Counted from the stretch's first letter, positions 8,821 through 18,219 are shown. The stretch is DNA of 64,000 nucleotides from Sutcliffiella cohnii (GCF_002250055.1 NZ_CP018866.1:1914501-1978500); one strand, 5' to 3'. Notes: generated by a model not told the origin, from the sequence alone. Numbers and translations: made by a program.

Positions 8821-10677
8821 ATGGGATATTACCATTCTCCTGTTCAATCTGAAATAGACCAATCTGATCCAGATAGTAATAACATAAGCTTATTTTTAGT
8901 AATTGACCAATTGGGAAAGATAAAATATTGCTCAACTTCTAGTGAGACATTATTAAACATGGACAATTCTAAATTAATTGGAAAACCTATTAGAGAACAC
9001 ATTCATCAAGAAGATCTATATTTAGTTGAAAATTTAGTTGAACAACCTACCAATTCTGCTTCTTTTTTAGTAAGGTTAAAAACTGCAGATGGATTTTTGT
9101 GTGGAAAAGCAAATATAGTTTCTGTTGGTTCCTCAGCTAACATAAATGAAAGAGAGTGGCTGTTCACTTTTTCACAAGTACCAGGTTGGTCACCTACTAA
9201 TAATAAATTATATAGAGAAAAAGGGTATACTCGCTATGAGAGTAATGCATTGGGAGATAAACCACTGATTGAAAATTATGCTCATGACCTTATTGAAAAA
9301 TTACCGAACGGTGTTTTAATTATTGTTGATGGTAAAGTGGAGTATATAAATTGGACTGGATGCCAACTATTAGGTATACATAATCGAATGCAAATTATCG
9401 AAAAAGATGTTTACCGGTTTATTGATCCAAAGTTTCATGATATTGTAGAGCATCGGCTAACTTCAGTTGCGCGTGGCAAAAATGTTGGTTTAATGGAACA
9501 ACAATGGATTAGGGCTGATGGAAGTTTAATTGATTTTGACGTGATGTCGACACCGACGATGTTCCGTGGTAAAATAGCTTCATTTGTCGTATTAGTAAAT
9601 ATTGCACACCGAAAAAATTTTCAAAATATCCTCCAAAAAAGTCGAGAGAGGTTCCGAACATTAATACAAAATACGATTGATACAATTGGTATCATTTGTG
9701 AAGAAAAATGGGTGTTTATTAATGAGTCGGGGTTAAAAATGCTGGAAGCAAACAGTTATGGTGAAATTATTGGTAAAAGTATTTTTCACAATATTGCAGA
9801 AAATCATTTTAAAGATATTTGGAAACGTACAGTTAATAGTAGTAAGCATGAAAAGAAACATCCTTTATTTGAACAAGCATGGACGACTTTTCAGGATAAA
9901 AAGTTGTACACCGAAATGGTGGCTATCCCAACTACATATTTAGGTAAAAAAGCACTTCAAATTATTGTCCGTGATATTTCTGAGCGTAAAAAAGCAGAAG
10001 AATTAATGGTACAATCTGAAAAACTTTCGGTCGCAGGTCAATTAGCTGCAGGCATTGCACATGAAATTAGAAACCCGTTAACGGCTATAAAAGGATTTTT
10101 TAAGTTAATTGAATCTGGGAACTATCATACTTCTGATTATTATCAAATAATTAATGGAGAATTAAATAGAATTGAGTTAATATGTAGTGAGTTATTATTA
10201 TTGGCGAAACCGCAAGCTGTTCAATTCCGTACAGTTTCAATTAGTGCATTACTTAAAGATGTGACGTTATTATTAGAAACACAAGCAATTATTAATGATG
10301 TTTGGTTTGAATTTGATTTTCAAATTGAAAAGGACTATGTAAAAGCGGACGGTAACCAATTGAAGCAAGTGTTTATTAACATTATTAAAAATGGTATTGA
10401 AGCGATGGAAAATGGTGGTACGTTATCGGTTAGAACAGCTGTACAAAATGGTTTTCTCTCTATCCTGATAAGTGATGAAGGACCTGGTATTTCTGAAAAA
10501 GTCTTAAGTAAGCTAGGGGAACCTTTTTTTACTACGAAAGAAAACGGAACGGGATTAGGACTAATGATTTCCTTTAATATTATTAAAAACCTTAATGGTT
10601 CCATTGAAATTGAAAACAAAAAAGATAAAAAGGGTACAACATTCAACATACAGCTTCCTTTGGAAGGGTACAACTAA
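8821..10677 (+). CDS. Soluble three-PAS sensor histidine kinase (sporulation-kinase type)
   Basis: The 618-residue protein has no membrane segment. By pattern it carries three PAS domains (about 20-130, 150-270 and 275-395), then a HisKA domain with AHEIRNPLTAIKGF, where His414 is the likely phosphorylated residue. The HATPase_c domain follows, with NIIKNGIEAMENGG (N box), DEGPGI (G1) and GTGLGLMI (G2). This layout and the HEIRNPLTAIKGF signature are typical of KinA/KinE-type kinases that feed the Spo0F-Spo0B-Spo0A phosphorelay. No partner response regulator is adjacent, as expected for such orphans. The ATG follows GGGGGGAAGTT. A paralogue lies at 22397. Confidence 0.9.
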   Translation: MGYYHSPVQSEIDQSDPDSNNISLFLVIDQLGKIKYCSTSSETLLNMDNSKLIGKPIREHIHQEDLYLVENLVEQPTNSASFLVRLKTADGFLCGKANIVSVGSSANINEREWLFTFSQVPGWSPTNNKLYREKGYTRYESNALGDKPLIENYAHDLIEKLPNGVLIIVDGKVEYINWTGCQLLGIHNRMQIIEKDVYRFIDPKFHDIVEHRLTSVARGKNVGLMEQQWIRADGSLIDFDVMSTPTMFRGKIASFVVLVNIAHRKNFQNILQKSRERFRTLIQNTIDTIGIICEEKWVFINESGLKMLEANSYGEIIGKSIFHNIAENHFKDIWKRTVNSSKHEKKHPLFEQAWTTFQDKKLYTEMVAIPTTYLGKKALQIIVRDISERKKAEELMVQSEKLSVAGQLAAGIAHEIRNPLTAIKGFFKLIESGNYHTSDYYQIINGELNRIELICSELLLLAKPQAVQFRTVSISALLKDVTLLLETQAIINDVWFEFDFQIEKDYVKADGNQLKQVFINIIKNGIEAMENGGTLSVRTAVQNGFLSILISDEGPGISEKVLSKLGEPFFTTKENGTGLGLMISFNIIKNLNGSIEIENKKDKKGTTFNIQLPLEGYN

Positions 10678-10702
10678 GTTATACAGTAATAGGAGTGTAT
10701 TT

Positions 10703-12049
10703 ATGAAGCAACGAGAGCAATGGTCATCAAAGATAGGTTTTATTTTAGCTGCCGCTGGGTCGGCAATCGGTTTAGGTGCCATATGGAAATTTCCTTACAT
10801 GGCAGGAACAAATGGGGGGGGAGTATTTTTACTTGTCTTTCTTCTATTTACTATTATTATCGGAGCTCCAATGTTGTTAGCAGAGTTCATTATTGGCCGT
10901 TCTACGCAGAAGAATGCAATTCATGCATATAAACATTTAGCACCTAACAGTAAATGGCATTATATAGGAGTGCTTGGTGTGGTCGCTTCCTTTATTTTGC
11001 TTTCGTTTTATAGTGTGGTAGGTGGTTGGATTGTGACATACATAGTAAAATCCTTTACGGGTCAACTTTCTAACCTTAATGCGAATGAGTTCGGAGTTCT
11101 TTTCGATGAAACAATCGTAAATGGTCCTGAAGTATTACTTGCACAAGCTTTCTTTCTGCTTATTACAATTGTCGTCGTTCAATCTGGCATCCAAAGTGGA
11201 ATTGAAAAAGCTAGTAAAATATTAATGCCATTATTATTTATTTTATTTCTCGTTTTAATTGGTAGATCATTAACACTTGAAGGAGCATTAGAAGGTGTAC
11301 GTTTTTTCTTAATGCCAGACTTTTCACAGTTAACTTCCTCTACCTTTCTTTTAGCGCTTGGTCAATCATTTTTTGCACTTAGTGTAGGTGTATCGATTAT
11401 GGTAACGTACAGTTCTTACTTACAAAAGGGGGAAGACTTAGTAAAGTCAACTAGTTCAGTAGTAGGCTTAAATATTTTAATATCTATTTTAGCTGGACTA
11501 GTTATCTTTCCAGCTGTATTTGCATTAGGATTCCAGCCGGATGAAGGCCCAGGATTAGTATTTGTCGTTTTACCAGCAGTATTTGACCAACTACCATTTG
11601 GGATGTTTTTTCTAGTATTGTTCTTACTTCTATTGTTATTTGCCACATTAACATCAGCTTTTTCTATTTTAGAAATAGTCGTCTCAGTGTTAGTAAGAAA
11701 TAAGCCGACCAATCGTAAGAAAATCGCTTGGATTAGTGGTGCGATTATATTTATTTTAGGTATACCATCTGCTTTATCGTTCGGAATATGGAGCAATATT
11801 ACTATTTTCGGATTTATTATGTTTGATTTTGCTGATTTTCTTGTAAGTAATATGGCGCTTCCGATCGGTGCCTTATTTATAGCGATATTTGTTGGCTATC
11901 GAATTCCAGTTTCGATTTTGGAGGACGAGTTTTTCCAAGGTTCGAAAGCATCAAAATTGTTATTTCAGCTTTGGTTATTTGCAGTTAAATACATTATACC
12001 TATTGGAATTGGTATCATTTTTTTACATTCACTCGGTCTTTTCTCTTAA
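10703..12049 (+). CDS. Sodium:neurotransmitter-type symporter (NSS family)
   Basis: The 448-residue membrane protein has about eleven to twelve hydrophobic helices. It carries the NSS signature in helix 1, GFILAAAGSAIGLGAIWKFPYMAGTNGGG, where the unwound GxxxGLGxxWxFP binds Na+ and substrate. Bacterial relatives (MhsT, LeuT, B. subtilis YocR/YhdH) carry hydrophobic amino acids with sodium. The open frame extends to 10595, but AGGAGTG (10691-10697) points to the ATG at 10703. The extension would only re-read the end of the kinase gene. It starts 25 bases after the kinase stop, so the two are probably co-transcribed. Confidence 0.92.
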   Translation: MKQREQWSSKIGFILAAAGSAIGLGAIWKFPYMAGTNGGGVFLLVFLLFTIIIGAPMLLAEFIIGRSTQKNAIHAYKHLAPNSKWHYIGVLGVVASFILLSFYSVVGGWIVTYIVKSFTGQLSNLNANEFGVLFDETIVNGPEVLLAQAFFLLITIVVVQSGIQSGIEKASKILMPLLFILFLVLIGRSLTLEGALEGVRFFLMPDFSQLTSSTFLLALGQSFFALSVGVSIMVTYSSYLQKGEDLVKSTSSVVGLNILISILAGLVIFPAVFALGFQPDEGPGLVFVVLPAVFDQLPFGMFFLVLFLLLLLFATLTSAFSILEIVVSVLVRNKPTNRKKIAWISGAIIFILGIPSALSFGIWSNITIFGFIMFDFADFLVSNMALPIGALFIAIFVGYRIPVSILEDEFFQGSKASKLLFQLWLFAVKYIIPIGIGIIFLHSLGLFS

Positions 12050-12062
12050 ATACAAGCTTAAC

Positions 12063-12099
12063 GCACTACATCTTTCATAAGGTGTGGTGCTTTTTCTTT
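12063..12099 (+). terminator. Intrinsic terminator after the NSS symporter
   Basis: GCACTACATCTT (12063-12074) pairs with AAGGTGTGGTGC (12079-12090), 12 bp with two G-U pairs and a TCAT loop, followed by TTTTTCTTT. Confidence 0.85.
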
Positions 12100-12154
12100 A
12101 GAAAATAGGAAAATAAAAATCGTTCTCTGTACACAATGCACCTACTTTTATAAG

Positions 12155-12196
12155 TGTTATAATCAATCTCGACAATTACGAATTTTGAAAATTGTC
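12155..12196 (+). promoter_or_regulatory. Subtilisin promoter (extended -10) and 5' stem-loop
   Basis: TGTTATAAT (12155-12163) is a perfect extended -10. Transcription would begin near 12170. There GACAATT (12171-12177) pairs with AATTGTC (12190-12196), placing a stem-loop at the extreme 5' end of the mRNA. A 5' stem-loop stabilises aprE mRNA in B. subtilis. The start site is predicted, not measured. Confidence 0.55.
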
Positions 12197-12221
12197 AAAA
12201 CAATCGAAGGAGTGTTGTCGT

Positions 12222-13352
12222 TTGAGAAAATGGTTAAAAGGTACAGCTTTATTTTTAGTAGCAGTTTTAGCATTTTCCTTAACATTTGGAGGAGTAAGTG
12301 CGAAAGAAAATAACGAAGCTGCAAAAAAAGAATACTTAATTGGTTTTAAAACAGGAATTGACAGTAATGCAAAGAAATCAGTAACAACTGCTGGAGGATC
12401 CGTATTACATGAATTCCAGTATATGAACGTATTGCATATCGAATTGCCTGAAAAAGCAGTAGCAGCATTAAAAAATAATCCAAATGTAGAGTTTATTGAA
12501 CATAATGCAGAAGTACAAACATACGCACAAACTACTCCGTGGGGAGTTACACATATTAATGCACATAGAGCCCATAGTTCAGGTGTAACTGGATCAGGTG
12601 TTAAAGTTGCTATATTAGATACTGGAATACATGCGAGTCACCCTGATTTGAACGTTAGAGGTGGAGCAAGTTTTATTTCTGGAGAATCCAACCCTTATAT
12701 TGATTCAAATGGTCATGGTACCCATGTGGCTGGTACAGTAGCAGCATTAAATAATACAGTAGGAGTATTAGGTGTTGCTTATAACGCGGAGTTATATGCG
12801 GTAAAAGTACTTAGTGCATCAGGAAGTGGTACGTTAAGTGGTATTGCACAAGGGGTGGAATGGTCGATTGCAAACAAAATGGACGTTATTAACATGAGTT
12901 TAGGAGGAAGCTCTGGTTCAACAGCACTCCAGCGCGCGGTTGACAACGCTTACAGAAATAATATCGTTGTAGTAGCTGCAGCAGGAAATAGTGGAGCTCA
13001 AGGTAATCGTAATACAATCGGATATCCTGCAAGATATTCTTCGGTTATTGCGGTTGGGGCAGTTGATTCCAATAATAACCGAGCTTCTTTCTCAAGTGTT
13101 GGGTCTGAATTAGAAGTAATGGCTCCTGGTGTTAGTATTTTAAGTACAGTACCTGGCAGTTCTTATGCTTCTTATAACGGTACATCGATGGCATCTCCAC
13201 ATGTAGCAGGTGCTGCCGCATTACTAAAAGCTAAATATCCGAACTGGTCCGCTGCACAAATTCGTAACAAACTAAACAGCACGACTACTTATTTAGGAAG
13301 TTCGTTCTATTACGGTAATGGTGTCATTAATGTAGAAAGAGCTTTGCAGTAA
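12222..13352 (+). CDS. aprE: Secreted subtilisin-type serine protease
   Basis: The 376-residue preproenzyme has a signal peptide (about 1-27, ending near GVSA), an inhibitor-I9 propeptide and a mature part starting at Ala102 (AQTTPWG). The catalytic triad is Asp133, His165 and Ser322, in [13 protein letters not shown] and NGTSMASPH. Subtracting 101 gives 32, 64 and 221, exactly subtilisin BPN' numbering, with a 275-residue mature enzyme. It is therefore closer in spacing to BPN'/Carlsberg than to the 269-residue high-alkaline type. The frame opens at TTG 12192, but GAAGGAGTG (12206-12214) sets TTG 12222 as the start. It is secreted and degrades proteins broadly. Confidence 0.95.
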   Translation: MRKWLKGTALFLVAVLAFSLTFGGVSAKENNEAAKKEYLIGFKTGIDSNAKKSVTTAGGSVLHEFQYMNVLHIELPEKAVAALKNNPNVEFIEHNAEVQTYAQTTPWGVTHINAHRAHSSGVTGSGVKVAILDTGIHASHPDLNVRGGASFISGESNPYIDSNGHGTHVAGTVAALNNTVGVLGVAYNAELYAVKVLSASGSGTLSGIAQGVEWSIANKMDVINMSLGGSSGSTALQRAVDNAYRNNIVVVAAAGNSGAQGNRNTIGYPARYSSVIAVGAVDSNNNRASFSSVGSELEVMAPGVSILSTVPGSSYASYNGTSMASPHVAGAAALLKAKYPNWSAAQIRNKLNSTTTYLGSSFYYGNGVINVERALQ

Positions 13353-13370
13353 TAATGTATTAAATCTCTA

Positions 13371-13410
13371 AAAGCTAGGCTGTTGCCTTTAGCAGCCTAG
13401 CTTTTTTAAA
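13371..13410 (+). terminator. Intrinsic terminator after the subtilisin gene
   Basis: AAAGCTAGGCTG (13371-13382) pairs with CAGCCTAGCTTT (13393-13404), then a run of T. It stands between two convergent genes. Confidence 0.9.
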
Positions 13411-13423
13411 AAAGATAGATATA

Positions 13424-14611
13424 TCAAACGTACGGAAATTTATTTTTGCTTTTTTGTTTTAAAGATAGTGTCAATTGCTCAAGACGATCCATCGCTTTTA
13501 TTAACGTCTCCATATCACACGCATACGATAATCGAATATATCCTTCACCGCAAGTTGAAAACGCACTTCCGGGCACAACAGCAACTTTTGCTTCTTCTAA
13601 AAGTTTAACAGCAAAATCGAAAGAAGATAATCCGAACTGCTCGATAGAAGGAAATATATAAAAGGCTCCATTCGGTTTCACAGATTCAATACCCATTGCC
13701 TGTAATCGGTTGTATACATATTCCATTCTTTGTTTATATGTTTCATTCATTGTAATAGCATCATCTGCTCCTACCGTTAAAGCTTGAAGGGCGGCATATT
13801 GTGAAATGGAAGTTGCACAAGAAACATTATATTGGTGCACTTTAAGCATATGTTTCATTACATTTTCCGGTCCAAAGACAAAGCCAATTCTCCAACCGGT
13901 CATCGAATGTGACTTTGAGACACCGTTAATAACAATGGTTTTTTCCTTCATCCCTGGGAAAGAAGCAATTGTAGTATGTTCTCCTTCAAATACAAGTTCA
14001 CTATATATTTCATCAGATAATACAAAAATATCTTTATCTTTAAGTAATGCCGCAATTTTTTTTATTTCATCATTAGGCAACGTTACACCTGTTGGATTCG
14101 ACGGATAGGGTAGCACAATACAACGAGTTTTATCTGTTATGTATTTTTTTAATAAATCTGCTGTTAATAGGAAGCTAGATGAACGTGTGTCTACGTGGAC
14201 GGGAGTTGCACCACAAAGACGAATAATAGGTTCGTAGCCAGGATAAACAGGATTTGGTAATATAACTTCATCACCTTCGGTTAGAATGGTGCGAAATGTA
14301 ATATCAATTCCTTGACTAGCTCCGATGGAAACAATTACTTCTGAATCAGGATTATACAGTAGTTTGTATTTATCGCTTATAAATTGACAAGCTGCTTTCC
14401 GCAATTCATATATCCCGGCATTTGCTGTATACGATGTATGGTCGTTATGAATAGCATTTATACCAGCATCTTTTATGTGCTGAGGTGTTGAGAAATCCGG
14501 TTGACCTATCGTTAACGATAAGACATTGTCATATTTTGACACTAAATTAAAAAACTTGCGAATTCCCGATATTTCAATGTTTTTTACTTTTTGATTAATT
14601 AAATGTTCCAT
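13424..14611 (-). CDS. patA: PatA-like class I/II aminotransferase
   Basis: The 395-residue protein is a fold-type I PLP aminotransferase. It shows LTIGQPDFSTP, TSYTANAGIYELR, the PLP contacts YPSNPTG and LSDEIYSELVF, the Schiff-base lysine in VSKSHSMTGWRIGF and the substrate Arg in IRLSYA near the C-terminus. Length and motifs match B. subtilis PatA, which makes N-acetyl-LL-diaminopimelate for lysine and cell-wall synthesis. Related aspartate aminotransferases share most of these motifs. The substrate is therefore family inference. The start follows CGAGGTGTAATGT. The usual dapL-type neighbours are not in the window. Confidence 0.85.
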   Translation of the reverse strand: MEHLINQKVKNIEISGIRKFFNLVSKYDNVLSLTIGQPDFSTPQHIKDAGINAIHNDHTSYTANAGIYELRKAACQFISDKYKLLYNPDSEVIVSIGASQGIDITFRTILTEGDEVILPNPVYPGYEPIIRLCGATPVHVDTRSSSFLLTADLLKKYITDKTRCIVLPYPSNPTGVTLPNDEIKKIAALLKDKDIFVLSDEIYSELVFEGEHTTIASFPGMKEKTIVINGVSKSHSMTGWRIGFVFGPENVMKHMLKVHQYNVSCATSISQYAALQALTVGADDAITMNETYKQRMEYVYNRLQAMGIESVKPNGAFYIFPSIEQFGLSSFDFAVKLLEEAKVAVVPGSAFSTCGEGYIRLSYACDMETLIKAMDRLEQLTLSLKQKSKNKFPYV

Positions 14612-14864
14612 TACATTACACCTCGTTATGAATATATATCAGATAAGTATTGTCTCTAAATGGACAAGTTTTTTATTTTCTTAAGTATAATGGAACTGTT
14701 TTTAGATGTCCAAGCTTAGTTTTATAGACGGGTATGTAGTGGGAAGTCTTTTGTACTAAAATAACTTTTTTCCCTAATATTTCTATAAATATTTATTATT
14801 GTTGACCTATAAAAATATGATTCTAGTTGGATAGGAAAAATATAGAAAGTATAGTAACATATAT

Positions 14865-14894
14865 TATAATACAGAATATTAAGATTATTCTGTA
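14865..14894 (+). promoter_or_regulatory. TATAAT -10 with adjoining inverted repeat
   Basis: TATAAT (14865-14870) is followed directly by a perfect 9-bp inverted repeat, TACAGAATA (14870-14878) and TATTCTGTA (14886-14894). It would act as an operator over the start site of the small gene at 14985. The rest of the 370-base gap between patA and that gene shows nothing I can name. Confidence 0.4.
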
Positions 14895-14984
14895 TAGTCC
14901 ATCCCTTCAGCCGTAGGATCCTTTCATCATGCTGTATGTTTTGATGTTTGTTGGAATACGTCTAATTGAAAGGGGAAGTGGAAA

Positions 14985-15200
14985 ATGGAAATACTGTTCG
15001 AAATTTGGTTACGTTTATTGGAAAGACATGTCGAAGAAGTTATTGCACAAGATTCTTCAGGAGGGGTCGTTTCATTTTTGCTTATTGGTATTCTACTCTA
15101 CTTTTTTAAACAAGAATTACGGAAGGGGAAGGAATGCCAATGTTGCCTTCATCGAGAAAAAGAAATAGAAACAGAGAAGGAAAAGGATGTAACACTTTAA
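14985..15200 (+). CDS. Small membrane protein of unknown function
   Basis: The 71-residue product has one hydrophobic helix at about residues 27-42 (GGVVSFLLIGILLYFF). It is followed by a basic, then strongly charged tail that contains a CQCC cysteine cluster. The ATG at 14985 is preceded by AAAGGGGAAGTGG at good spacing. A frame starting at 14929 lacks such a site. A strong terminator follows, so it is a single-gene unit. I do not recognise the family. Confidence 0.65.
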   Translation: MEILFEIWLRLLERHVEEVIAQDSSGGVVSFLLIGILLYFFKQELRKGKECQCCLHREKEIETEKEKDVTL

Positions 15201-15209
15201 TTAGTAGTT

Positions 15210-15243
15210 AGGACTCCTAACATATTAAGGGAGTCCTTTTTTA
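15210..15243 (+). terminator. Intrinsic terminator after the small membrane gene
   Basis: AGGACTCCT (15210-15218) pairs with GGGAGTCCT (15229-15237), then TTTTTTATT. Bases 15244-15498 downstream hold no gene I can support, only an imperfect 11-bp hairpin at 15348-15379. Confidence 0.85.
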
Positions 15244-15498
15244 TTGTTTGCACGGCATAAGTGAAAATATTTTTGGGTTATCTACTGCCTTTTGTGTTGT
15301 TACGTCTAACGCCTGTGTTTTTGTTAGATATACTTGTACAAGTAATAAAGAGCATTCGCAAAGAATAACGAACGCTCTTCATTGGATTACGTAGCTAACA
15401 AATTTTTGGATAACAAAAACTAAAATAGAGAATATAGTTGAATTTTTAATAGAGGGAACGTAATTAGGCAACATTGTCTTACCTAAAACGTGAAAGGT

Positions 15499-15741
15499 TT
15501 ATAGATTTGCAACGTGTAAATATTGTTGTAACAATTGATTATATTGAGCAGTTAATTGTTCAAACTCCTTTTGATTACGGTTTTCTAGTGATTGGTCTAT
15601 TAATTTCATTAACCTATTTTTTTGAAAAAGGAGAATGGATTTATCAACGACTAATTGTGCATCGCGCTCCTCTTTTGTCATATCTGCTTGTAAGAAAGAT
15701 TGATTCGTTTGCTCGCTATAAAATGGGAAAGGTTTATTCAT
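15499..15741 (-). CDS. Small IDEAL-domain protein
   Basis: The 80-residue product ends in a segment of the form QLVVDKSILLFQKNRLMKLIDQ followed by SLENRNQKEFEQLTAQYNQLL. This matches the IDEAL domain (hydrophobic helix, then IDxAL...D...F..L...Y) found in small Bacillus proteins. IDEAL domains are short helical hairpins thought to mediate protein contacts; no enzymatic role is known. The frame opens 22 codons earlier, but AAAGGAGG lies just upstream of the ATG at 15741, so the short form is real. An overlapping frame on the other strand has no ribosome binding site. The 325 bases up to 16065 contain no supported gene. Confidence 0.75.
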   Translation of the reverse strand: MNKPFPFYSEQTNQSFLQADMTKEERDAQLVVDKSILLFQKNRLMKLIDQSLENRNQKEFEQLTAQYNQLLQQYLHVANL

Positions 15742-16065
15742 TGTTTTTTCCTCCTTTGCGCACGGTTTTCTTAAGACTAGATAGGTTGTTATACTATTAT
15801 CTAACATTTTACGTCTTTTGTATAGTTATTTTATAGGAAAATTTAGATATATCAGAAAACTTTATTATTCTAGTCTTTAAAGTCTAATTATTTATCATTT
15901 AAATACCCTTGATGACGAGCAAATAAACGCCCAAATAAATAAGTTAGAAACGATACATATTATTGTTGTCATGAATACGCCAGTTCGTTTCATACATTTA
16001 TATTGGAGAAGTATATTGAAGTTATGCTTAATGTTTATATTTTATGACTATAGGGGGTTAACGTA

Positions 16066-17304
16066 ATGTATTATTATCCGTACTCATATTATGTTAGTCC
16101 GTATCGTTCATTCTATCCTTATTACTACCAGCCTTATCATTTTAAGTATGCTCATAGGCAACGACAAACGGATCAATTATTTCAAAAAGTATGGAGTGTT
16201 ATACAAAGTGAGTTAGAGGCAAGCTATCAGAAGTTAGATGAGTATAATATGGATCGTAGAACAGCGAACATTATCATTCAGCAAGTAGTGCTTTTTGTAG
16301 TAAATAACGCTACTACTGTTTCTGGGTCTATATCACAACAGACAAATCAATTATGGAAACGTTTTTCAACTACACATACTTGGATTTTACAGCTTCTTGT
16401 TACGTATCGATTGACGGAAGTAGCTATCGAGAAATTTTTGAAGAATATAATATTTATTACTTTAGAGAATGTTCAATATTCACCTGAAAAAGAATGGAGT
16501 GGTTGGGAAAGTTATGGGGGACAAATTACGTCAGGACCAACAGTAACAGTAAATGAACAGAATAAAGTAGATCTGTTTGCGAGAGGGATTAGACGTGAGT
16601 TGTTACACGTGAGTAGAGATGAGAATAAAGAATGGGGTGAGTGGAAGTCGTTAGGAGGAACATTAACTTCTTCCCCTGCTGCAGTTTCTTTAGGAGATAA
16701 TTATTTGCATGTTTTTGCTAGAGGAGAAAACAAAGAATTGTTACACATTTATTGGAATGGTGAAAGTTGGTCGGACTGGGAAACACTTGGAGGTGTGTTA
16801 ACCTCTTCCCCAGCAGTTTGTTCAGGAGGTTCAAATAAGATAGATGTATTTGTAAGGGGGACCGACCGTAGTTTATATCGAAAAAATTGGAATGGAGAGA
16901 AATGGGGCGATTGGCAGCCTTTAGGTGGAAATTTAACGAGCGCTCCTTCAGCTCTAGTAGATGGAGAGAAGAAGTTGCACTTGTTTGCACGAGGCGGAAA
17001 TCAAGACCTTATTTATAAAAATTGGGACGGAGAGAAGTGGAGTGATTGGGAAAGTGTTGGAGGTCGTTTAACGTCAAGTCCATCTGCTATTATTAGTAAA
17101 AAGAATCGTATTACAGTTTTTGCTAGAGGAGTAGATTCTACACTTACCTATTTAATAAGGAACGGTCATAATTGGAGTGAATGGCAATCAGTTAGTGGAA
17201 CAATAACTTCGGAACCTTCCGCAACTTTCTCAGAGGGGAAGCGTATTGATGTTTGGGCGAAAGGAGAGAAGAATGACCTTCTCCATATATGGACAGAAAA
17301 TTAA
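16066..17304 (+). CDS. Six-repeat DUF346/PLL-like lectin propeller with Tyr-rich N-terminus
   Basis: The 412-residue protein starts with a Tyr-rich segment (about 14 Tyr in the first 27 residues), like spore coat proteins. A helical region follows (about 35-135). Residues from about 143 carry six ~46-residue repeats of the form EWxxWxSLGGxLTSxPAxxxxxxxxLxVFARGxxxxLxHxxWNGx. This is the DUF346 repeat seen in PLL-type seven- or five-bladed fucose-binding lectins. It lacks a signal peptide. A sugar-binding role on the spore surface is inference from the repeat and the N-terminus. A six-repeat, single-gene form is unusual. The start ATG follows AGGGGGTTAACGT. Confidence 0.8.
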   Translation: MYYYPYSYYVSPYRSFYPYYYQPYHFKYAHRQRQTDQLFQKVWSVIQSELEASYQKLDEYNMDRRTANIIIQQVVLFVVNNATTVSGSISQQTNQLWKRFSTTHTWILQLLVTYRLTEVAIEKFLKNIIFITLENVQYSPEKEWSGWESYGGQITSGPTVTVNEQNKVDLFARGIRRELLHVSRDENKEWGEWKSLGGTLTSSPAAVSLGDNYLHVFARGENKELLHIYWNGESWSDWETLGGVLTSSPAVCSGGSNKIDVFVRGTDRSLYRKNWNGEKWGDWQPLGGNLTSAPSALVDGEKKLHLFARGGNQDLIYKNWDGEKWSDWESVGGRLTSSPSAIISKKNRITVFARGVDSTLTYLIRNGHNWSEWQSVSGTITSEPSATFSEGKRIDVWAKGEKNDLLHIWTEN

Positions 17305-17312
17305 TATGTGTG

Positions 17313-17347
17313 AGCTCTCAAAATTTAATTTGGGAGCTTTTTATTTA
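17313..17347 (+). terminator. Intrinsic terminator after the lectin-like gene
   Basis: AGCTCTCAAA (17313-17322) pairs with TTTGGGAGCT (17329-17338), with one G-U pair, followed by TTTTATTTAT. Confidence 0.8.
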
Positions 17348-17465
17348 TAATGTAATATATAAGAATGTAAGGACATTCAGTTCAATAAAAACGAATGATT
17401 ACGCCAAATAAAAAGATCAGGCGAAATTTAGCAATAATTTATAACATTTAAAGAAGGTGTTGAAA

Positions 17466-18206
17466 ATGAGTTTCAAAGACAAGGTTGTTATCGTAACAGG
17501 TGGAGCGAATGGAATTGGTAAATCTATCGTTGAAGGTTATGCAAAAGAGGAAGCAATGGTATTTATTGCGGACAAAGATTTGAAAAGTGGACAGGTAGTT
17601 GAGGAAGAAATAACTAAAAATGGTGGAAGAGCAGAATTTATAAAAACAGACGTAACAAAGGAAGCTGATATAATCCAATTGATAAATACGGTTAAGTACA
17701 AATGTGGAATAATACATATTTTAATAAATAATGCGGGTAAAGGGTTGTTTATTTCTCCGTTGCAACTAACGTTGGAAGAGTGGAATGATGTAATTAGTAC
17801 AAATTTAACTAGTACTTTTTTATGTACAAAGGAAGCTGCTCCATATATGAGTGAAGGAGGGGCGGTTGTAAATATTTCATCTACGAGAGCAATAATGTCC
17901 GAACCTAATTCAGAAGCATACGCGGCAACGAAAGGTGGCATTCTTTCCTTAACACACGCATTTGCTGCATCGTTAGCACCTAAGCATATTCGTGTAAATG
18001 CTGTTTCTCCTGGCTGGATTGAAACGGGAGATTACAGTAACCTCCGAGACGAAGATCATCATCAACATTTCTCGCGTCGAGTAGGAAGGCCATCAGACAT
18101 AGTACAAGCTTGTTTTTTCTTAACAAAAAAAGAAAACGACTTTATTACTGGCACAAATATTGTAGTAGACGGTGGAATGACGAAAAAGATGATTTATGAG
18201 GAGTAA
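17466..18206 (+). CDS. SDR-family oxidoreductase
   Basis: The 246-residue protein is a classical short-chain dehydrogenase. It has VVIVTGGANGIGKSI for cofactor binding, ILINNAGKG, the catalytic Ser in NISSTRAI, the YAATK motif (Tyr and Lys), and the usual VSPGWIETG and TGTNIVVDGGMT near the C-terminus. An acidic residue in IADKD after the second strand suggests NAD(H). The substrate is unknown. The frame opens at GTG 17457, but AAGAAGG (17451-17457) overlaps it and is spaced eight bases from ATG 17466. It has its own terminator. Confidence 0.88.
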   Translation: MSFKDKVVIVTGGANGIGKSIVEGYAKEEAMVFIADKDLKSGQVVEEEITKNGGRAEFIKTDVTKEADIIQLINTVKYKCGIIHILINNAGKGLFISPLQLTLEEWNDVISTNLTSTFLCTKEAAPYMSEGGAVVNISSTRAIMSEPNSEAYAATKGGILSLTHAFAASLAPKHIRVNAVSPGWIETGDYSNLRDEDHHQHFSRRVGRPSDIVQACFFLTKKENDFITGTNIVVDGGMTKKMIYEE

Positions 18207-18219
18207 ATTAAAAACGGGG

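Noticed and set aside
10595-10702. 36-codon N-terminal extension of the NSS symporter
   Set aside because: It lies within the end of the kinase gene, and AGGAGTG directs the start to ATG 10703, where homologous proteins begin.
15348-15379. 11-bp hairpin with one mismatch
   Set aside because: No T-run on either strand and no gene that would need a terminator there.
15474-15836. 120-codon frame on the plus strand opposite the IDEAL-domain gene
   Set aside because: No ribosome binding site, and it mirrors a minus-strand gene that has a perfect AAAGGAGG and a recognisable domain.
15895-15993. 32-codon minus-strand frame with a hydrophobic helix
   Set aside because: No ribosome binding site before any of its ATG codons.
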